Below, piece by piece: positions 14,757-23,700 of a DNA stretch of 41,384 nt. The stretch is from the NCBI GenBank assembly GCA_018713055.1, contig DVFW01000007.1, positions 1-41,384 of the forward strand, in the 5' to 3' direction. The number at the start of each line of letters is the position of its first letter. Within the stretch, counting starts at the first letter, position 1. A program made the position numbers and the translations under genes. The notes under the pieces were generated by a model. That model worked only from the letters and a program-made list of their open reading frames with translations. It ran no database searches and had not been told where the DNA came from. Source of the DNA: Scatavimonas merdigallinarum. Lineage in GTDB: Bacteria > Bacillota > Clostridia > Oscillospirales > Acutalibacteraceae.

Positions 14757-16445
14757 TTATTCCTCTGTCAGGGATATACCCGCGTCCTTAATTTCCTGCG
14801 CTAGGCTGGCAAGCGGGTCGCTTGTTTGCAGATCTTCCTGCGCTTTTTTATACGGGCCAAGTTTATAGACTCTGCCTGTTACCTCTTTCACTGCCACGCG
14901 CATTTTGTCGCGCTGTGCAGATTGCCGCAACAGCTTAAAGGGGATATCGCTTTTGGAATCAATCAATAAAAATTCTCCACTGATATAGGCGCGCGTACCT
15001 TCAAAGGAAGCGGCAATTGTTTTAGAATACTTTTTCAGCGCGTTCAGAACTTCCGGCCAATCCTCCATTGGTTCTGCATTTTTAAAAATAGTATCAAAAT
15101 CGGGTGGGGAAGAAGGCCGCTGCGCGTGGCCGGGCAGGGTCATAGAGCCTGCAGGTTCCTTTTCCGGCGGCGTTTCCTGTCGGTCGGCCGGTAAAGGTTG
15201 TAACGCAGCGGAGGGTTCCTCCGGTTTTTGCGGCGTTTGCAGGGCAGCTGTGTCTTCGTTGGGCAAAAGCTGCGCAGGCGGCTGTACGTTTTCTGATGCG
15301 GCTGTTTTCCATAGACGTTCAAGCCTGGCAACACGGCTTAAAAGCGCATCGATATTTGGATCAAGTTTAGGTGAGCAGATTTTAATCAGAGCAATTTCCA
15401 ATTCCGTGCGGCGGCTGGTACTGCGGAACATTTTTTCATACGCGCTTTGCAAAATGTCCATTGCATAGACCGTTTCATTTAAAGAAAGCGCCTGTGCCTG
15501 TTTTTGCGCAGCGGCATATTCGCTGTCTGTCATAATTAACAGTTCGCGCGGGTCCTGCAGGGTTTGTATCAGCATCAGCCCGCGAAAATGTGCAATCAGT
15601 TCTTCGTTCAGCCGCGCGATGTCTTTTGATTCCATATACAGGCGGTCTAAAAGCGAAAGCGCGCGCGCGGCGTTTTTTTGCAGCAGACAGTCCGCCAATG
15701 AAAAAAGCGCTTCGCGCCCGGCAAGACCCGCCACGCGCTGCACCAGTTCCGCCGTAATATGGTTATCTGTGCCAATACATCGGTCTAAAAGCGAGAGTGC
15801 ATCGCGTACCGCCCCGTCTGCTAACGAGGCGATCAACAGCGCCGCGTCGTTTTCCAGCTGTATATGCTCCTGTTGTGCAACAAACGTCAAACGTGCGGCA
15901 ATTGTCTGTGCAGAGATTCTGTGAAAATCAAACCGCTGGCAGCGTGAAAGAATTGTGGCCGGCAGTTTGTGCACCTCGGTGGTTGCAAGGATAAAAACAA
16001 CATGTGCCGGCGGCTCCTCCAAAGTTTTCAGCAAAGCGTTAAACGCACCAATTGAAAGCATGTGTACCTCGTCGATAATATAAACCCTGTACCTGGTGCG
16101 CGTAGGTGTAAAAGCGGCTTGTTCAATCAGGCTGCGGATGTTTTCAACGCCGTTGTTACTGGCGGCGTCAATCTCTACCACATCCATAATTTCACCGTTT
16201 TCAAGACCTTTGCAGTTTTCACATGCACCACACGGATCGCCGTCTTGCGGTTGCAGGCAATTAACAGCCCTGGCCAAAATTTTAGCGCAGGTGGTCTTCC
16301 CGGTGCCGCGGGAACCTGTAAAAAGATAAGCGTGATTGATCCTGCCGGTTTTCAGCTCGTTTTTAAGCGTGACGGTTACATGCTCCTGCCCGACCACATC
16401 GCTGAAGAACCGGGGCCGCCATTTTCTGTAAAGCACTTGGTACAT
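14757..16445 (-). CDS. dnaX: DNA polymerase III subunit gamma/tau
   Basis: A 562-residue clamp-loader ATPase from the chosen start MYQVLYRKWRP, which is the canonical DnaX beginning. AAAGG lies nine bases upstream of it; an in-frame start 16 codons earlier has no ribosome site. Visible motifs are Walker A GSRGTGKTT (near 44), the zinc motif C..CGACENC, Walker B IIDEVHML, sensor 1 ILATTEVHKLPATILSRCQRF with the SRC arginine finger. From about residue 380 the chain becomes Pro, Gln and Glu-rich (tau linker), then a folded C-terminal domain binds the polymerase. It is the first protein gene after the SRP RNA, as in B. subtilis. I see no obvious programmed frameshift site. Confidence 0.97.
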   Translation of the reverse strand: MYQVLYRKWRPRFFSDVVGQEHVTVTLKNELKTGRINHAYLFTGSRGTGKTTCAKILARAVNCLQPQDGDPCGACENCKGLENGEIMDVVEIDAASNNGVENIRSLIEQAAFTPTRTRYRVYIIDEVHMLSIGAFNALLKTLEEPPAHVVFILATTEVHKLPATILSRCQRFDFHRISAQTIAARLTFVAQQEHIQLENDAALLIASLADGAVRDALSLLDRCIGTDNHITAELVQRVAGLAGREALFSLADCLLQKNAARALSLLDRLYMESKDIARLNEELIAHFRGLMLIQTLQDPRELLIMTDSEYAAAQKQAQALSLNETVYAMDILQSAYEKMFRSTSRRTELEIALIKICSPKLDPNIDALLSRVARLERLWKTAASENVQPPAQLLPNEDTAALQTPQKPEEPSAALQPLPADRQETPPEKEPAGSMTLPGHAQRPSSPPDFDTIFKNAEPMEDWPEVLNALKKYSKTIAASFEGTRAYISGEFLLIDSKSDIPFKLLRQSAQRDKMRVAVKEVTGRVYKLGPYKKAQEDLQTSDPLASLAQEIKDAGISLTEE

Positions 16446-16516
16446 GAAAACACGCCTTTCTTTCAAAAATAAAAATGACGAATAAAAAAGCAAACCAGAC
16501 GGAACATCCGCTTACA

Positions 16517-16628
16517 TATGTGAACGACAGACTTACTGCATCGCATTAGGAATTCCGCTTAATGCTGCTCGGTTCCCCGCCTGACATGGTTCACGGCGCC
16601 CAATCGTACAGGGCCTGCCGCTCACATA
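16517..16628 (-). ncRNA. ffs: Signal recognition particle RNA (small bacterial type, 4.5S-like)
   Basis: On the minus strand the apical domain is unmistakable: GTCAGGCGGGGAACCGAGCAGC, in which CGG and CCG close a GGAA tetraloop and the asymmetric internal loop with AGCAGC binds the Ffh M domain. The ends pair through TATGTGA / TCACATA, so the RNA is about 112 bases. No Alu-domain sequence is visible, so it is the small form. It lies between a strong promoter (-10 about 60 bases upstream) and dnaX, the same neighbourhood as scr in B. subtilis. Exact ends are estimated from the terminal pairing. Confidence 0.88.
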
Positions 16629-16687
16629 TAAAAACGAATGGTTTGCTGGCTTGCTCTTTTTTGCCGCCTGATCCGGTGACGATGCAT

Positions 16688-16716
16688 ATTATACTATAAA
16701 TTGTGCAAAAAAGCAA
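16688..16716 (-). promoter_or_regulatory. Promoter of the SRP RNA (and probably dnaX-ebfC-recR)
   Basis: On the minus strand TTGCTT and perfect TATAAT with a 17-base spacer. Confidence 0.75.
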
Positions 16717-16873
16717 GTGGAAAAGTGCGCGGAATGTACATAGGGCATTGGACGCAGGCAAAAAAGAAAAATAAAAAAATGGAATATCGGGAAAAAAGTC
16801 TTGCATTTCCTTTGAAAACCTGCTATTATAGCTAATGTTGTATCGATTAGAAGCGCTAAGGAGGTGCAGACAC

Positions 16874-17062
16874 ATGGCAAAATGTGATATTTGTGGCAAG
16901 GGCGTTACGTTTGGAATTAAGGTTTCTCACTCACACAGGCGTTCAAACAGGACTTGGAAGCCCAATGTTCAGCGCGTCAGGGCGATTGTGGACGGTTCGC
17001 CAAAGCGTATTCACGCTTGCACCCGCTGCCTGCGTTCCGGTAAGGTAACCCGGGCGGTCTGA
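16874..17062 (+). CDS. rpmB: 50S ribosomal protein L28
   Basis: A 62-residue ribosomal protein starting MAKCDICGKGVTFG. It carries the L28 pattern VSHSHRRSNRTWKPNVQ and two CxxC pairs (CDIC and CTRC), the zinc-binding form of L28. An AGGAGG ribosome site lies nine bases before the ATG at 16874. It is a single-gene unit, ended by a clear terminator, divergent from the SRP RNA/dnaX operon. Confidence 0.97.
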   Translation: MAKCDICGKGVTFGIKVSHSHRRSNRTWKPNVQRVRAIVDGSPKRIHACTRCLRSGKVTRAV

Positions 17063-17078
17063 TAAAAAATAGACACTT

Positions 17079-17100
17079 AGGAGCCGAAAGGCTCCTTTTT
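17079..17100 (+). terminator. Terminator of rpmB
   Basis: AGGAGCC and GGCTCCT around a GAAA tetraloop, followed by TTTTTG. Confidence 0.9.
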
Positions 17101-17154
17101 GTTTTGTACAAAGCAGCAAAGTTTCTTAAGTAAAAAGCACAGTGCTTGTAAGGA

Positions 17155-17183
17155 TTGTAATACCGCTGGATATATGCTAAAAT
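17155..17183 (+). promoter_or_regulatory. Promoter of the acyltransferase gene
   Basis: TTGTAA and TAAAAT with a 17-base spacer, about 35 bases before the start codon at 17219. Confidence 0.6.
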
Positions 17184-17218
17184 CAGATTGGCTTTTACAA
17201 ATTCTGGGAGGGGAGAAA

Positions 17219-18322
17219 ATGTTCAAATCAAAAGCTGCACCCATTGTGCGGGATTCCGGCATAGAGCTTTTGCGCATTTTGCTTATGCTGCAGGTCATAT
17301 TTTTACATGTTTGCAGCTACGGGGATTATTATGAAATGGCCACCAAGCAATTATCTTCGCCCCATGCGCTGCTTTATTGGGTTGTTTTTTTAATGAGCCG
17401 TTGCCCGGTTTATGTGTATATAGTGATCCAGGGATATTTTTCCGTTGCCTCAAAAGGAAATCAAACTTTGCGGGGCATTGTACCAAAAGTAAAGAAAACG
17501 TATTTTCCCATGTTGTTTTATTCGCTTGCAATCCCATTTGCCATGTGGCTTTTTTCACTGTCAGAGCTTTCCACGGCAGATGCGGTCCGCGCTTTTTTTC
17601 CGGTATTGTCCCGGCAATGGTATTTTATGACGCTGTATCTGATCGTTTTGATTTTAAGCCCATTTATCAACCGGTGTTTGAACAACCTTACCAAAAAAGA
17701 ATGCACGGCTTTGGTATTGCTTCTCTTTTTCATTTTTTCTGTTTGGAATATGCTGGCGCATATAGATCCGGTTGGTGAAGTCATCAGCGTGGAAAAGATT
17801 GTAAGCACGCAGGAAGGCAAGGGCCTTTATGGTTTTGTCTTCATGTATATTCTGGGGGCCTTTGTACGGCTGCATGTAAAACCGTATAATCGCTGTAAGC
17901 TGCGCTTTTTGGCCGTTTTTGTGCTGCTTGGGCTTTTCAACGTCGCGTTGGTTTACCTTTGGCCTGAATACAGGGACGTTGTATCGTTTAATGATAATCC
18001 TATCAGCGTTTTACAGGGCGTGTGCCTGCTGCTGTTTTTCCGGGATATGCATTTTAAATCGCGCGTAATCAATGCGATTGCAGCGCTTAACCTTGGAGTT
18101 TATATGATCCATGAGCATAAGCTGGTACGCAATTTGATTTGGGAGAAAATTTTTAACTTTATGGGAGAGCCTGCATTTTACGCGTCCCCCCTGTACCCAT
18201 TTGCGATTTTATTGATCTGCATAACTATATTTGCATGCTGTGCGCTGATAGAGCAGCTGCGTGCATGGCTTTTTACCCTTTGCGGGAAAATAAGAGGCAA
18301 AATCCTGCGAAATCCTGCATAA
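17219..18322 (+). CDS. Membrane acyltransferase (acyltransferase 3 family)
   Basis: A 367-residue integral membrane protein with about ten hydrophobic segments. The beginning, RDSGIELLRILLMLQVIFLH, is the hallmark of acyltransferase-3 proteins (OafA/WecH type); the final His of that stretch is the conserved catalytic candidate. Later segments include RQWYFMTLYLIVLILSPFIN and LNLGVYMIHEHKLVRN, both typical of this family. It would transfer an acetyl or other acyl group to a cell-surface polysaccharide or lipid from the cytoplasmic side. The start at 17219 follows GGGAGGGGAG; an upstream in-frame start overlaps the rpmB terminator. It has its own promoter and no polysaccharide genes nearby, so the acceptor is unknown. 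Confidence 0.88.
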   Translation: MFKSKAAPIVRDSGIELLRILLMLQVIFLHVCSYGDYYEMATKQLSSPHALLYWVVFLMSRCPVYVYIVIQGYFSVASKGNQTLRGIVPKVKKTYFPMLFYSLAIPFAMWLFSLSELSTADAVRAFFPVLSRQWYFMTLYLIVLILSPFINRCLNNLTKKECTALVLLLFFIFSVWNMLAHIDPVGEVISVEKIVSTQEGKGLYGFVFMYILGAFVRLHVKPYNRCKLRFLAVFVLLGLFNVALVYLWPEYRDVVSFNDNPISVLQGVCLLLFFRDMHFKSRVINAIAALNLGVYMIHEHKLVRNLIWEKIFNFMGEPAFYASPLYPFAILLICITIFACCALIEQLRAWLFTLCGKIRGKILRNPA

Positions 18323-18350
18323 ATACAGCAAATATACGGCGCTTTGCCTC

Positions 18351-18379
18351 TTGAATTTTTTTACTCTATTCTGTATAAT
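18351..18379 (+). promoter_or_regulatory. Promoter of the site-2 protease - scpAB unit
   Basis: TTGAAT and perfect TATAAT with a 17-base spacer, about 50 bases before the start codon at 18431. It probably drives the whole rightward run of genes to the pseudouridine synthase. Confidence 0.75.
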
Positions 18380-18430
18380 AAATTGAATTGTTTTCATGGG
18401 AAGTTTTGACTTTTACGGAGGATACCATAA

Positions 18431-19117
18431 ATGATTTTTGACCTGATATACGGGCGGCTTAATTTTACATCTGCATTGGCTGGCATCCTTGCTTGTTTGC
18501 TGATTATTTTCCTTGTGCTGCCGTTTCATGAATGGGCGCACGGCTTTGCCGCTTATAAGCTTGGCGATAAAACGGCAAAATACAGCGGCAGGCTGAGCTT
18601 TAACCCGTTGACGCATATCGACCCCATGGGTGCGCTATGTCTTTTGCTGTTTAACTTTGGCTGGGCCAAACCTGTTCCGGTTGATCCCAGGTATTTTAAA
18701 AATCCAAAGGCCGGTATGGCGATTGTGGCGCTTGCAGGGCCAATGGCAAACCTTGTGGCTGCCGTGGCGGGAGGCTTGCTTTTAAACGCGGCTGTATTTT
18801 TTGGCGGTATACAGATTTTAACAGGCGGTTTTTTATTTTATGTATATTTGTTCTTGCAATATTATTTTACCATTAACGTTTTTCTTGCGGTATTTAACCT
18901 GATTCCGATTCCGCCGCTGGACGGTTCAAAAATTTTATTTATGTTTTTGCCGGATAAGTGGCTATACAATATTTACAGGTATCAGCAGTTTTTCTTTATA
19001 GCCATTTATGTGCTGCTGTTTACCGGCGTGCTTTCCGTACCGATGAACGCTGCTTCCGGTGCAATCCAAAATGGGATCCTGTGGCTGACCCGGCTGCCGT
19101 TTCTTCCGTTTGTGTAA
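18431..19117 (+). CDS. Site-2 protease family (M50) membrane metalloprotease
   Basis: A 228-residue membrane protein. The zinc motif HEWAH is at residues 33-37 and the third ligand is Asp164 in NLIPIPPLDG (the NPxDG motif of the family). About five hydrophobic segments surround these. It resembles the small, core-only group of M50 proteases (YwhC/YydH-like) with no PDZ or CBS domain. GGAGG lies nine bases before the ATG. It is the first gene of a unit with scpA and scpB, a linkage common in Clostridia. The substrate is unknown. Confidence 0.92.
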   Translation: MIFDLIYGRLNFTSALAGILACLLIIFLVLPFHEWAHGFAAYKLGDKTAKYSGRLSFNPLTHIDPMGALCLLLFNFGWAKPVPVDPRYFKNPKAGMAIVALAGPMANLVAAVAGGLLLNAAVFFGGIQILTGGFLFYVYLFLQYYFTINVFLAVFNLIPIPPLDGSKILFMFLPDKWLYNIYRYQQFFFIAIYVLLFTGVLSVPMNAASGAIQNGILWLTRLPFLPFV

Positions 19118-19152
19118 AGAAAGGCGTATCATGTTGTAAGGGGGAAGGCGCA

Positions 19153-19860
19153 TTGCAGCATACGCACGCACTGCAGTACAGGCTTGAGGCGTTTGAAGGC
19201 CCGCTTGACCTTCTGTTGGCGCTGATTGCAAAAAATAAACTGAATATTTATGACATCCGGATCTCAGAGCTTTTAGAGCAGTATATGGAGCAGATAAATG
19301 CTATGCAGGAACAGGATCTGGACATTGCAAGTGAATTTCTGGAAATGGCGTCCCGCTTGGTGTATATTAAGTCAGTTATGCTTTTGCCTAAGCATGAAGA
19401 AGCTGAGGAGTTGAAAAAAGAGCTGACAGGCCAGCTTTTGGAATACCAGCAGTGCAGACAGGCGGCCGCTATGCTGGGCAAAATGGTCACCTATGACCTG
19501 TATGCTTCCTCCCCGGCAGAAATAGAATACGATACGACCTATACGCGCGTACATCAGCGCGAGGAAATCGCGCAGGCTTTTTTGTCTGCGGCGGGCAGAG
19601 GAAAGCGGCGGCTCCCGCCGCCGGCAGAGGCTTTTTCCGGCATTGTTGCAAAAAAGATTGTATCTGTTAATACACGGATCATTTTTGTAATGCGTCGGTT
19701 GTATAAGGGCGCGGTGGTAAAATACAAGTCCCTGTTTCCAAACGGAAGCCAAAAATCGGAACTGGTTGCGACTTTTCTGGCTGTACTGGAGCTTGTAAAG
19801 GGCAAGCGTGTGCGGATTGAAGGCGAAGGGGAAAACGCAGACGTAAAAATGATTCGGTAA
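19153..19860 (+). CDS. scpA: Segregation and condensation protein ScpA
   Basis: A 235-residue kleisin subunit that joins the heads of SMC and binds ScpB for chromosome condensation. The N-terminal motif YRLEAFEGPLDLLLALI is the ScpA hallmark, followed by LNIYDIRISELLEQYM and EFLEMASRLVYIKSVMLLP. The winged-helix end (FLAVLELVKGKRVRI) is present. The only suitable start is TTG at 19153, with GGGGGAAGG just upstream; other in-frame positions are internal to the preceding gene. Length is normal (about 240). Confidence 0.95.
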   Translation: MQHTHALQYRLEAFEGPLDLLLALIAKNKLNIYDIRISELLEQYMEQINAMQEQDLDIASEFLEMASRLVYIKSVMLLPKHEEAEELKKELTGQLLEYQQCRQAAAMLGKMVTYDLYASSPAEIEYDTTYTRVHQREEIAQAFLSAAGRGKRRLPPPAEAFSGIVAKKIVSVNTRIIFVMRRLYKGAVVKYKSLFPNGSQKSELVATFLAVLELVKGKRVRIEGEGENADVKMIR

Positions 19861-19905
19861 TTTCTTACGTATAAGAGGAAAACAGGGAAGGAGCGGTGTG
19901 CGGCG

Positions 19906-20460
19906 ATGGACAACCATCACGTGAAAGCGGCGCTTGAAGCTATTTTATTTGCAGCCGGTGCGCCTGTGCCGGCACAAAGGATTGCAGATGCGCTCGATAC
20001 CGATATAAAAGCAATTAAAGAGCAGGCGCAGCGGCTTGCAGAAGAATACAGCGCTGCCGACAGAGGCCTGACCGTTATACGGCTGGAGGACAGCTTCCAG
20101 CTTTGTAATAAGAAGGAATATGGCGAATATATTCGCCGCGTGATGGATCTGCGCCGCAATACTCCGCTTTCGCAGGCTGCGCTTGAGGTACTGGCGGTTG
20201 TTGCATATAATCAGCCGGTGACAAAGGCATTTGTAGAACAGGTAAGAGGTGTGGATTGTTCCGGCGTAATTGGCAGCCTGCTGTCAAAGGGCCTGCTTGA
20301 AGAAAAAGGCAGGCTGGAGCTTCCCGGCAGGCCGCTGCTGTATGGTACGACAGAAAATTTCTTACGCAGCTTTCAGCTGGATTCGCTGGACAATCTGCCT
20401 GCCTTGCCAGAGGATAAAGCGCAAAAACAGGAGGAAAAGGAACCGGGGCAAACGGCATGA
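19906..20460 (+). CDS. scpB: Segregation and condensation protein ScpB
   Basis: A 184-residue winged-helix protein that dimerises on ScpA. Motifs: AALEAILFAAGAPV at the start, LRRNTPLSQAALEVLAVVAYNQPVTKAFVEQVRGVDCSGVIGSLL in the centre (split here only by reading), and GRPLLYGTTENFLRSF near the end. The tail is Lys/Glu-rich. It follows scpA by 45 bases with GGAAGGAG upstream. Length and motifs are standard. Confidence 0.95.
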   Translation: MDNHHVKAALEAILFAAGAPVPAQRIADALDTDIKAIKEQAQRLAEEYSAADRGLTVIRLEDSFQLCNKKEYGEYIRRVMDLRRNTPLSQAALEVLAVVAYNQPVTKAFVEQVRGVDCSGVIGSLLSKGLLEEKGRLELPGRPLLYGTTENFLRSFQLDSLDNLPALPEDKAQKQEEKEPGQTA

Positions 20461-20481
20461 TCCTGCCGGCCTTTTCCTTGT

Positions 20482-21129
20482 ATGACGGGAGGGTTTGGCT
20501 TGGTAGCGGTCATTATTATACTTGCAATTTTGCTTGTTTTGCTTGGCTTGCTTCTTTTGCCCGTCACATGGAACGCGCATTTTGATACGCAGTTGCATCT
20601 TAGCGTGCGGTACCTCTGCTTTTGCTATACAATCGCACCGCCAAAGCAAAAGAAAAAAAAGAAGACCTCTCCCTCTGCAAAAGCGCAAAAACGAGCGGAA
20701 GATACGGGTAAGGATGAAAACGCCATAAAAGAAATCATACGGCAAACGGGCCTTTCCGGTTTTTTACGCCTGCTTAAGGAAACGGCAAAGGCGGCTGGTA
20801 GCGTTTTAAAAGGGTTGCTGCGGCATACAGTTTTGTCCTGCCTGAATATAGACATATGCGTAGGCGGTGAGAATGCGGCGGATACGGCTGTCGCTTACGG
20901 CTATATATGCGCTGCGGTTTATCCCGCAACGGGTGTAATTACTTCAGCCGTAAAAAAATATAAAAAGCTGCAGATTGATATCCATCCGGATTATGACTGT
21001 AAGCAAACCAAAATTATCTGCCGGGCGCAGGCGCGGATTTCACTGCTGTTCTTTTTAGGCAATTTGATAAAAGGCGCATATAAACTTTTCAGGCGGTTTA
21101 TAAAAGTCAGAAGGCAGGGTATAATTTAA
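20482..21129 (+). CDS. DUF2953 family protein (YtfI-like)
   Basis: A 215-residue protein with an N-terminal membrane helix (AVIIILAILLVLLGLLLL), a Lys-rich stretch near residue 55-75 (seven lysines in KQKKKKK), and a C-terminal domain with ADTAVAYGYICAAVYP and DIHPDYD, the DUF2953 signature. It begins 21 bases after scpB and is followed by the gerW/ytfJ gene, the same pairing as ytfI-ytfJ in B. subtilis. The function is not established; the pairing suggests a sporulation or envelope role. Confidence 0.85.
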   Translation: MTGGFGLVAVIIILAILLVLLGLLLLPVTWNAHFDTQLHLSVRYLCFCYTIAPPKQKKKKKTSPSAKAQKRAEDTGKDENAIKEIIRQTGLSGFLRLLKETAKAAGSVLKGLLRHTVLSCLNIDICVGGENAADTAVAYGYICAAVYPATGVITSAVKKYKKLQIDIHPDYDCKQTKIICRAQARISLLFFLGNLIKGAYKLFRRFIKVRRQGII

Positions 21130-21192
21130 TCAGAAAGGTTTTATTGAAAAATAAAGATTACAATAGATATAACAAAAAAGGCGGTGCTTTTT

Positions 21193-21618
21193 ATGAGTGA
21201 ACATCCTATTGAAGGCTTAATGGACATAACCATGCAGAAAATTAAAGAAATGGTGGACGTCAACACAATTGTAGGCGATCCTATTACCACGCCGGACGGC
21301 ACGGTGATTATCCCCGTTTCCAAGGTGAGCTACGGCTTTGCCTCAGGAGGGTCGGATATTCCGTCTAAAAACGCGCCAAACAAAGAAATTTTCGGTGGTG
21401 GCAGCGGTGCGGGTGTTTCGATTAACCCAATTGCATTTTTGGCCGTTTGCAACGGCAAGGTTGAGCTTTTGAATATAGAAAGCTACGACGGAACAGCAGA
21501 CAGAGTTGTAGGCCTTGTGCCGGAAATTATCGACAAAGTGTCTGCACTTTTTAAGAAGGATGCAAAAGAAAAAAAAGAAGAGGCCGACCAGATTAAACTG
21601 GACGATCCCCAGGCATAA
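21193..21618 (+). CDS. ytfJ: GerW-family sporulation protein (YtfJ)
   Basis: A 141-residue protein from the chosen ATG. The pattern HPIEGLMDITMQKIKEMVDVNTIVGDPI and TVIIPVSKVSYGFASGGSD is characteristic of GerW/YtfJ, a forespore protein linked to spore germination in Bacillus. GGCGGTG lies six bases upstream; an in-frame GTG three codons earlier is possible. The Gly-rich segment GGGSGAGVSI is normal for the family, as is the charged, Lys-rich end. It sits between the DUF2953 gene and a D,D-carboxypeptidase gene, giving a small sporulation-flavoured cluster. Confidence 0.93.
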   Translation: MSEHPIEGLMDITMQKIKEMVDVNTIVGDPITTPDGTVIIPVSKVSYGFASGGSDIPSKNAPNKEIFGGGSGAGVSINPIAFLAVCNGKVELLNIESYDGTADRVVGLVPEIIDKVSALFKKDAKEKKEEADQIKLDDPQA

Positions 21619-21706
21619 GGTATAAACAGTAGAAAAACAAGCATATGTATTGTTGTCACGGTACGTGTGCTTAAACATCCTGCACAGGGGACGTTTAAGC
21701 AGGCGG

Positions 21707-22882
21707 ATGGAAAAAACGGCTAAGGGAGAGAGGCCCTTGTACAGAAGAAAAGCAGCAATTGTATGTTTGATCGTTTCTTTTACCATGCTGGCAGCTTTGC
21801 AGAAGCCCGCTGCGGCACAGGAGGTTCCTTCTGTTTCCGCCCAGGCAGCGGCACTGTTTTGCGTAAATAACGGGGCGTTTTTATTTGAAAAGAACGCGCA
21901 GGAAAAACTGCCGATGGCAAGCACGACAAAAATTATGACCACGCTTTTGGCATTAGAAGCCGCTGCAGCGCAGAATAAGACGGTAACGGTAACAGAAGAA
22001 ATGTATGCAGAAGGCTCGTCCATGTATTTAAAAGCAGGCGACCAGCTAAAATTAACGGATCTTGCGGCAGGCATGATGATGGCTTCAGGCAACGACGCAG
22101 CCAATGCAGCGGCTTTAGCTGTGGGCGGCAGTTTTGAAGGCTTCGCCAAAGCAATGAACCAAAAGGCGCAGCAAATCGGGATGAAAAATTCCCATTTTGT
22201 AACGCCTTCGGGATTGGATAACGATATGCATTACTCCACAGCGCAGGATATGGCGCTGTTGATGGACTGCGCGATCAGCAACGATGCATTTGCAGACATC
22301 AGCGGACAAAAAAGCATGAAGGTTACGTTTATCAAACCGCAGGGGCAGGCCTATACTTATAATAACCATAACCGGCTTTTGTCTATGTACGAATACTGTA
22401 CGGGCGGAAAAACCGGATTTACCGACAAAGCCGGCAGGTGCCTTGTAACAAGCGCTGAAAAGAACGGCGTAAAGCTGATTGCGGTAACGTTGCACGCGCC
22501 GGACGACTGGAATGACCATATAAAGATGTATGAATACGGCTTTGAGCAGCTGACACGCGTCTCTTTTGACGACACAGCCTGCCATATCAAACTGCCGCTT
22601 GCAGGAGGAGAAGAGGATTATGTCCGTGTAAGCGGCTATACTAAGGCAGACGTTGTTGTACCAAATGCAGATCAGGACAAAATTGTAAGGCAGGTTTCCC
22701 TGCCGCCATTTGTTTATGCGCCGGTGGAAGCGGGGCAGGTGCTTGGAAAGGTTGTATACACATTAAACGGGGAAAAAGTAGCGTCAAACGACCTGGTAGC
22801 AGATAGAGCTTATGCGTATGAGCAGGTAGAAAAAGGGTTTTTTGAAAAAATCGGCGCGTTTTTTTCAAATCTTTTTTCCTGA
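21707..22882 (+). CDS. D-alanyl-D-alanine carboxypeptidase (DacF/DacA family)
   Basis: A 391-residue penicillin-binding protein that trims peptidoglycan stem peptides. An N-terminal signal (IVCLIVSFTMLAALQKPAAA) is followed by the three catalytic motifs: STTKIM (SxxK), SGND (SxN) and KTGFTD (KTG). The C-terminal beta-rich domain and an amphipathic end (FFEKIGAFFSNLF) that may bind the membrane complete the family plan. The start is uncertain: ATG at 21707 behind AGGCGG, or TTG at 21737 behind AAGGGAG eight bases away. The neighbourhood (ytfJ upstream) suggests a DacF-like role in spore cortex, but a vegetative role is equally possible. Confidence 0.93.
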   Translation: MEKTAKGERPLYRRKAAIVCLIVSFTMLAALQKPAAAQEVPSVSAQAAALFCVNNGAFLFEKNAQEKLPMASTTKIMTTLLALEAAAAQNKTVTVTEEMYAEGSSMYLKAGDQLKLTDLAAGMMMASGNDAANAAALAVGGSFEGFAKAMNQKAQQIGMKNSHFVTPSGLDNDMHYSTAQDMALLMDCAISNDAFADISGQKSMKVTFIKPQGQAYTYNNHNRLLSMYEYCTGGKTGFTDKAGRCLVTSAEKNGVKLIAVTLHAPDDWNDHIKMYEYGFEQLTRVSFDDTACHIKLPLAGGEEDYVRVSGYTKADVVVPNADQDKIVRQVSLPPFVYAPVEAGQVLGKVVYTLNGEKVASNDLVADRAYAYEQVEKGFFEKIGAFFSNLFS

Positions 22883-22925
22883 CAGCCCATGCGGCTATGG
22901 CGCAAGGATGAAAGAAAATGGTGGA

Positions 22926-23681
22926 ATGATGGTGGAAAAGAAACTGGTCCGGCTGCAAAAGATGCTTGCAGACTGCGGGGTGACGTCCAGAAGAAAAGCA
23001 GAAGAACTGATTGAGCAGGGTTGCGTGAAGGTAAACGGCAGAGTCGCCCAAATAGGCGATAAGGTGGACCCTGTTTATGATAAGGTATTGGTAAAGGGAA
23101 AGAAAGTATCCGGGCGTGCAAAGGCCAGATATTATTATATTATGCTGTATAAACCGCGGGGTTATGTAACGACAATGCACGATGAATTGGGAAGGAAGTG
23201 CGTGGCAGAACTTGTCGCGGATGTGCCGGCGCGGGTTTACCCTGTGGGCCGTCTGGACAGAGATTCTGAAGGGCTGCTTTTATTGACCAATGACGGCGAA
23301 TTCGCCAACAAAGTAACACATCCTGCAAAACATGTTTATAAAGTGTATCGTGTGACGGTTCGTCCTGTAGCCAGCGACGAACAGATTGACCAGATGTGCG
23401 CGGGCATGGTGGTGGATGGCAGAAAAACAGCGCCATGCCAGGTGCATGTTATTACAAAACAGGAGCAAAAGTGTGTATTGGAGGTTATCCTCCGGGAAGG
23501 CCGAAACCGCCAGATCCGGAAAATGTGCGGCCAGCTTGGGCTGGAGGTGGCAAGGCTCAGGCGTACGGCGATCGGCCAGGTGAAACTTGGCATGTTGCCG
23601 CCGGGGAAATGGCGTGAGCTGACAACAGACGAAGTAAAAAGGTTGTCTGCAAGGCCAAACACTACGGCGCAGGTACTTTAA
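22926..23681 (+). CDS. rluB: Pseudouridine synthase (RsuA/RluB family)
   Basis: A 251-residue RNA-modifying enzyme. It has an N-terminal S4 domain (VRLQKMLADCGVTSRRKAEELI, residues 7-55) and a catalytic domain with GRLDRDSEGLLLLTNDGE, whose Asp is the nucleophile, plus REGRNRQIRKMCGQLG near the end. The RluB type modifies 23S rRNA near position 2605; the RsuA type modifies 16S rRNA, and sequence alone does not settle which. Adjacent ATG codons at 22926 and 22929 are both possible starts with GGTGGA upstream. It follows the carboxypeptidase gene closely, as in many Firmicutes where rluB lies near scpB. Confidence 0.92.
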   Translation: MMVEKKLVRLQKMLADCGVTSRRKAEELIEQGCVKVNGRVAQIGDKVDPVYDKVLVKGKKVSGRAKARYYYIMLYKPRGYVTTMHDELGRKCVAELVADVPARVYPVGRLDRDSEGLLLLTNDGEFANKVTHPAKHVYKVYRVTVRPVASDEQIDQMCAGMVVDGRKTAPCQVHVITKQEQKCVLEVILREGRNRQIRKMCGQLGLEVARLRRTAIGQVKLGMLPPGKWRELTTDEVKRLSARPNTTAQVL

Positions 23682-23700
23682 GACAGAAAGGATTGGTACG

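Noticed and set aside
16591..16899. 102-codon leftward frame
   Set aside because: It covers the SRP RNA and its promoter and the rpmB start region; the RNA explains the sequence.
21670..21699. CTTAAAC/GTTTAAG inverted repeat upstream of the carboxypeptidase gene
   Set aside because: Only seven bases with a 16-base loop and no T-run, and it lies inside a co-transcribed region; too weak to call a regulatory site.
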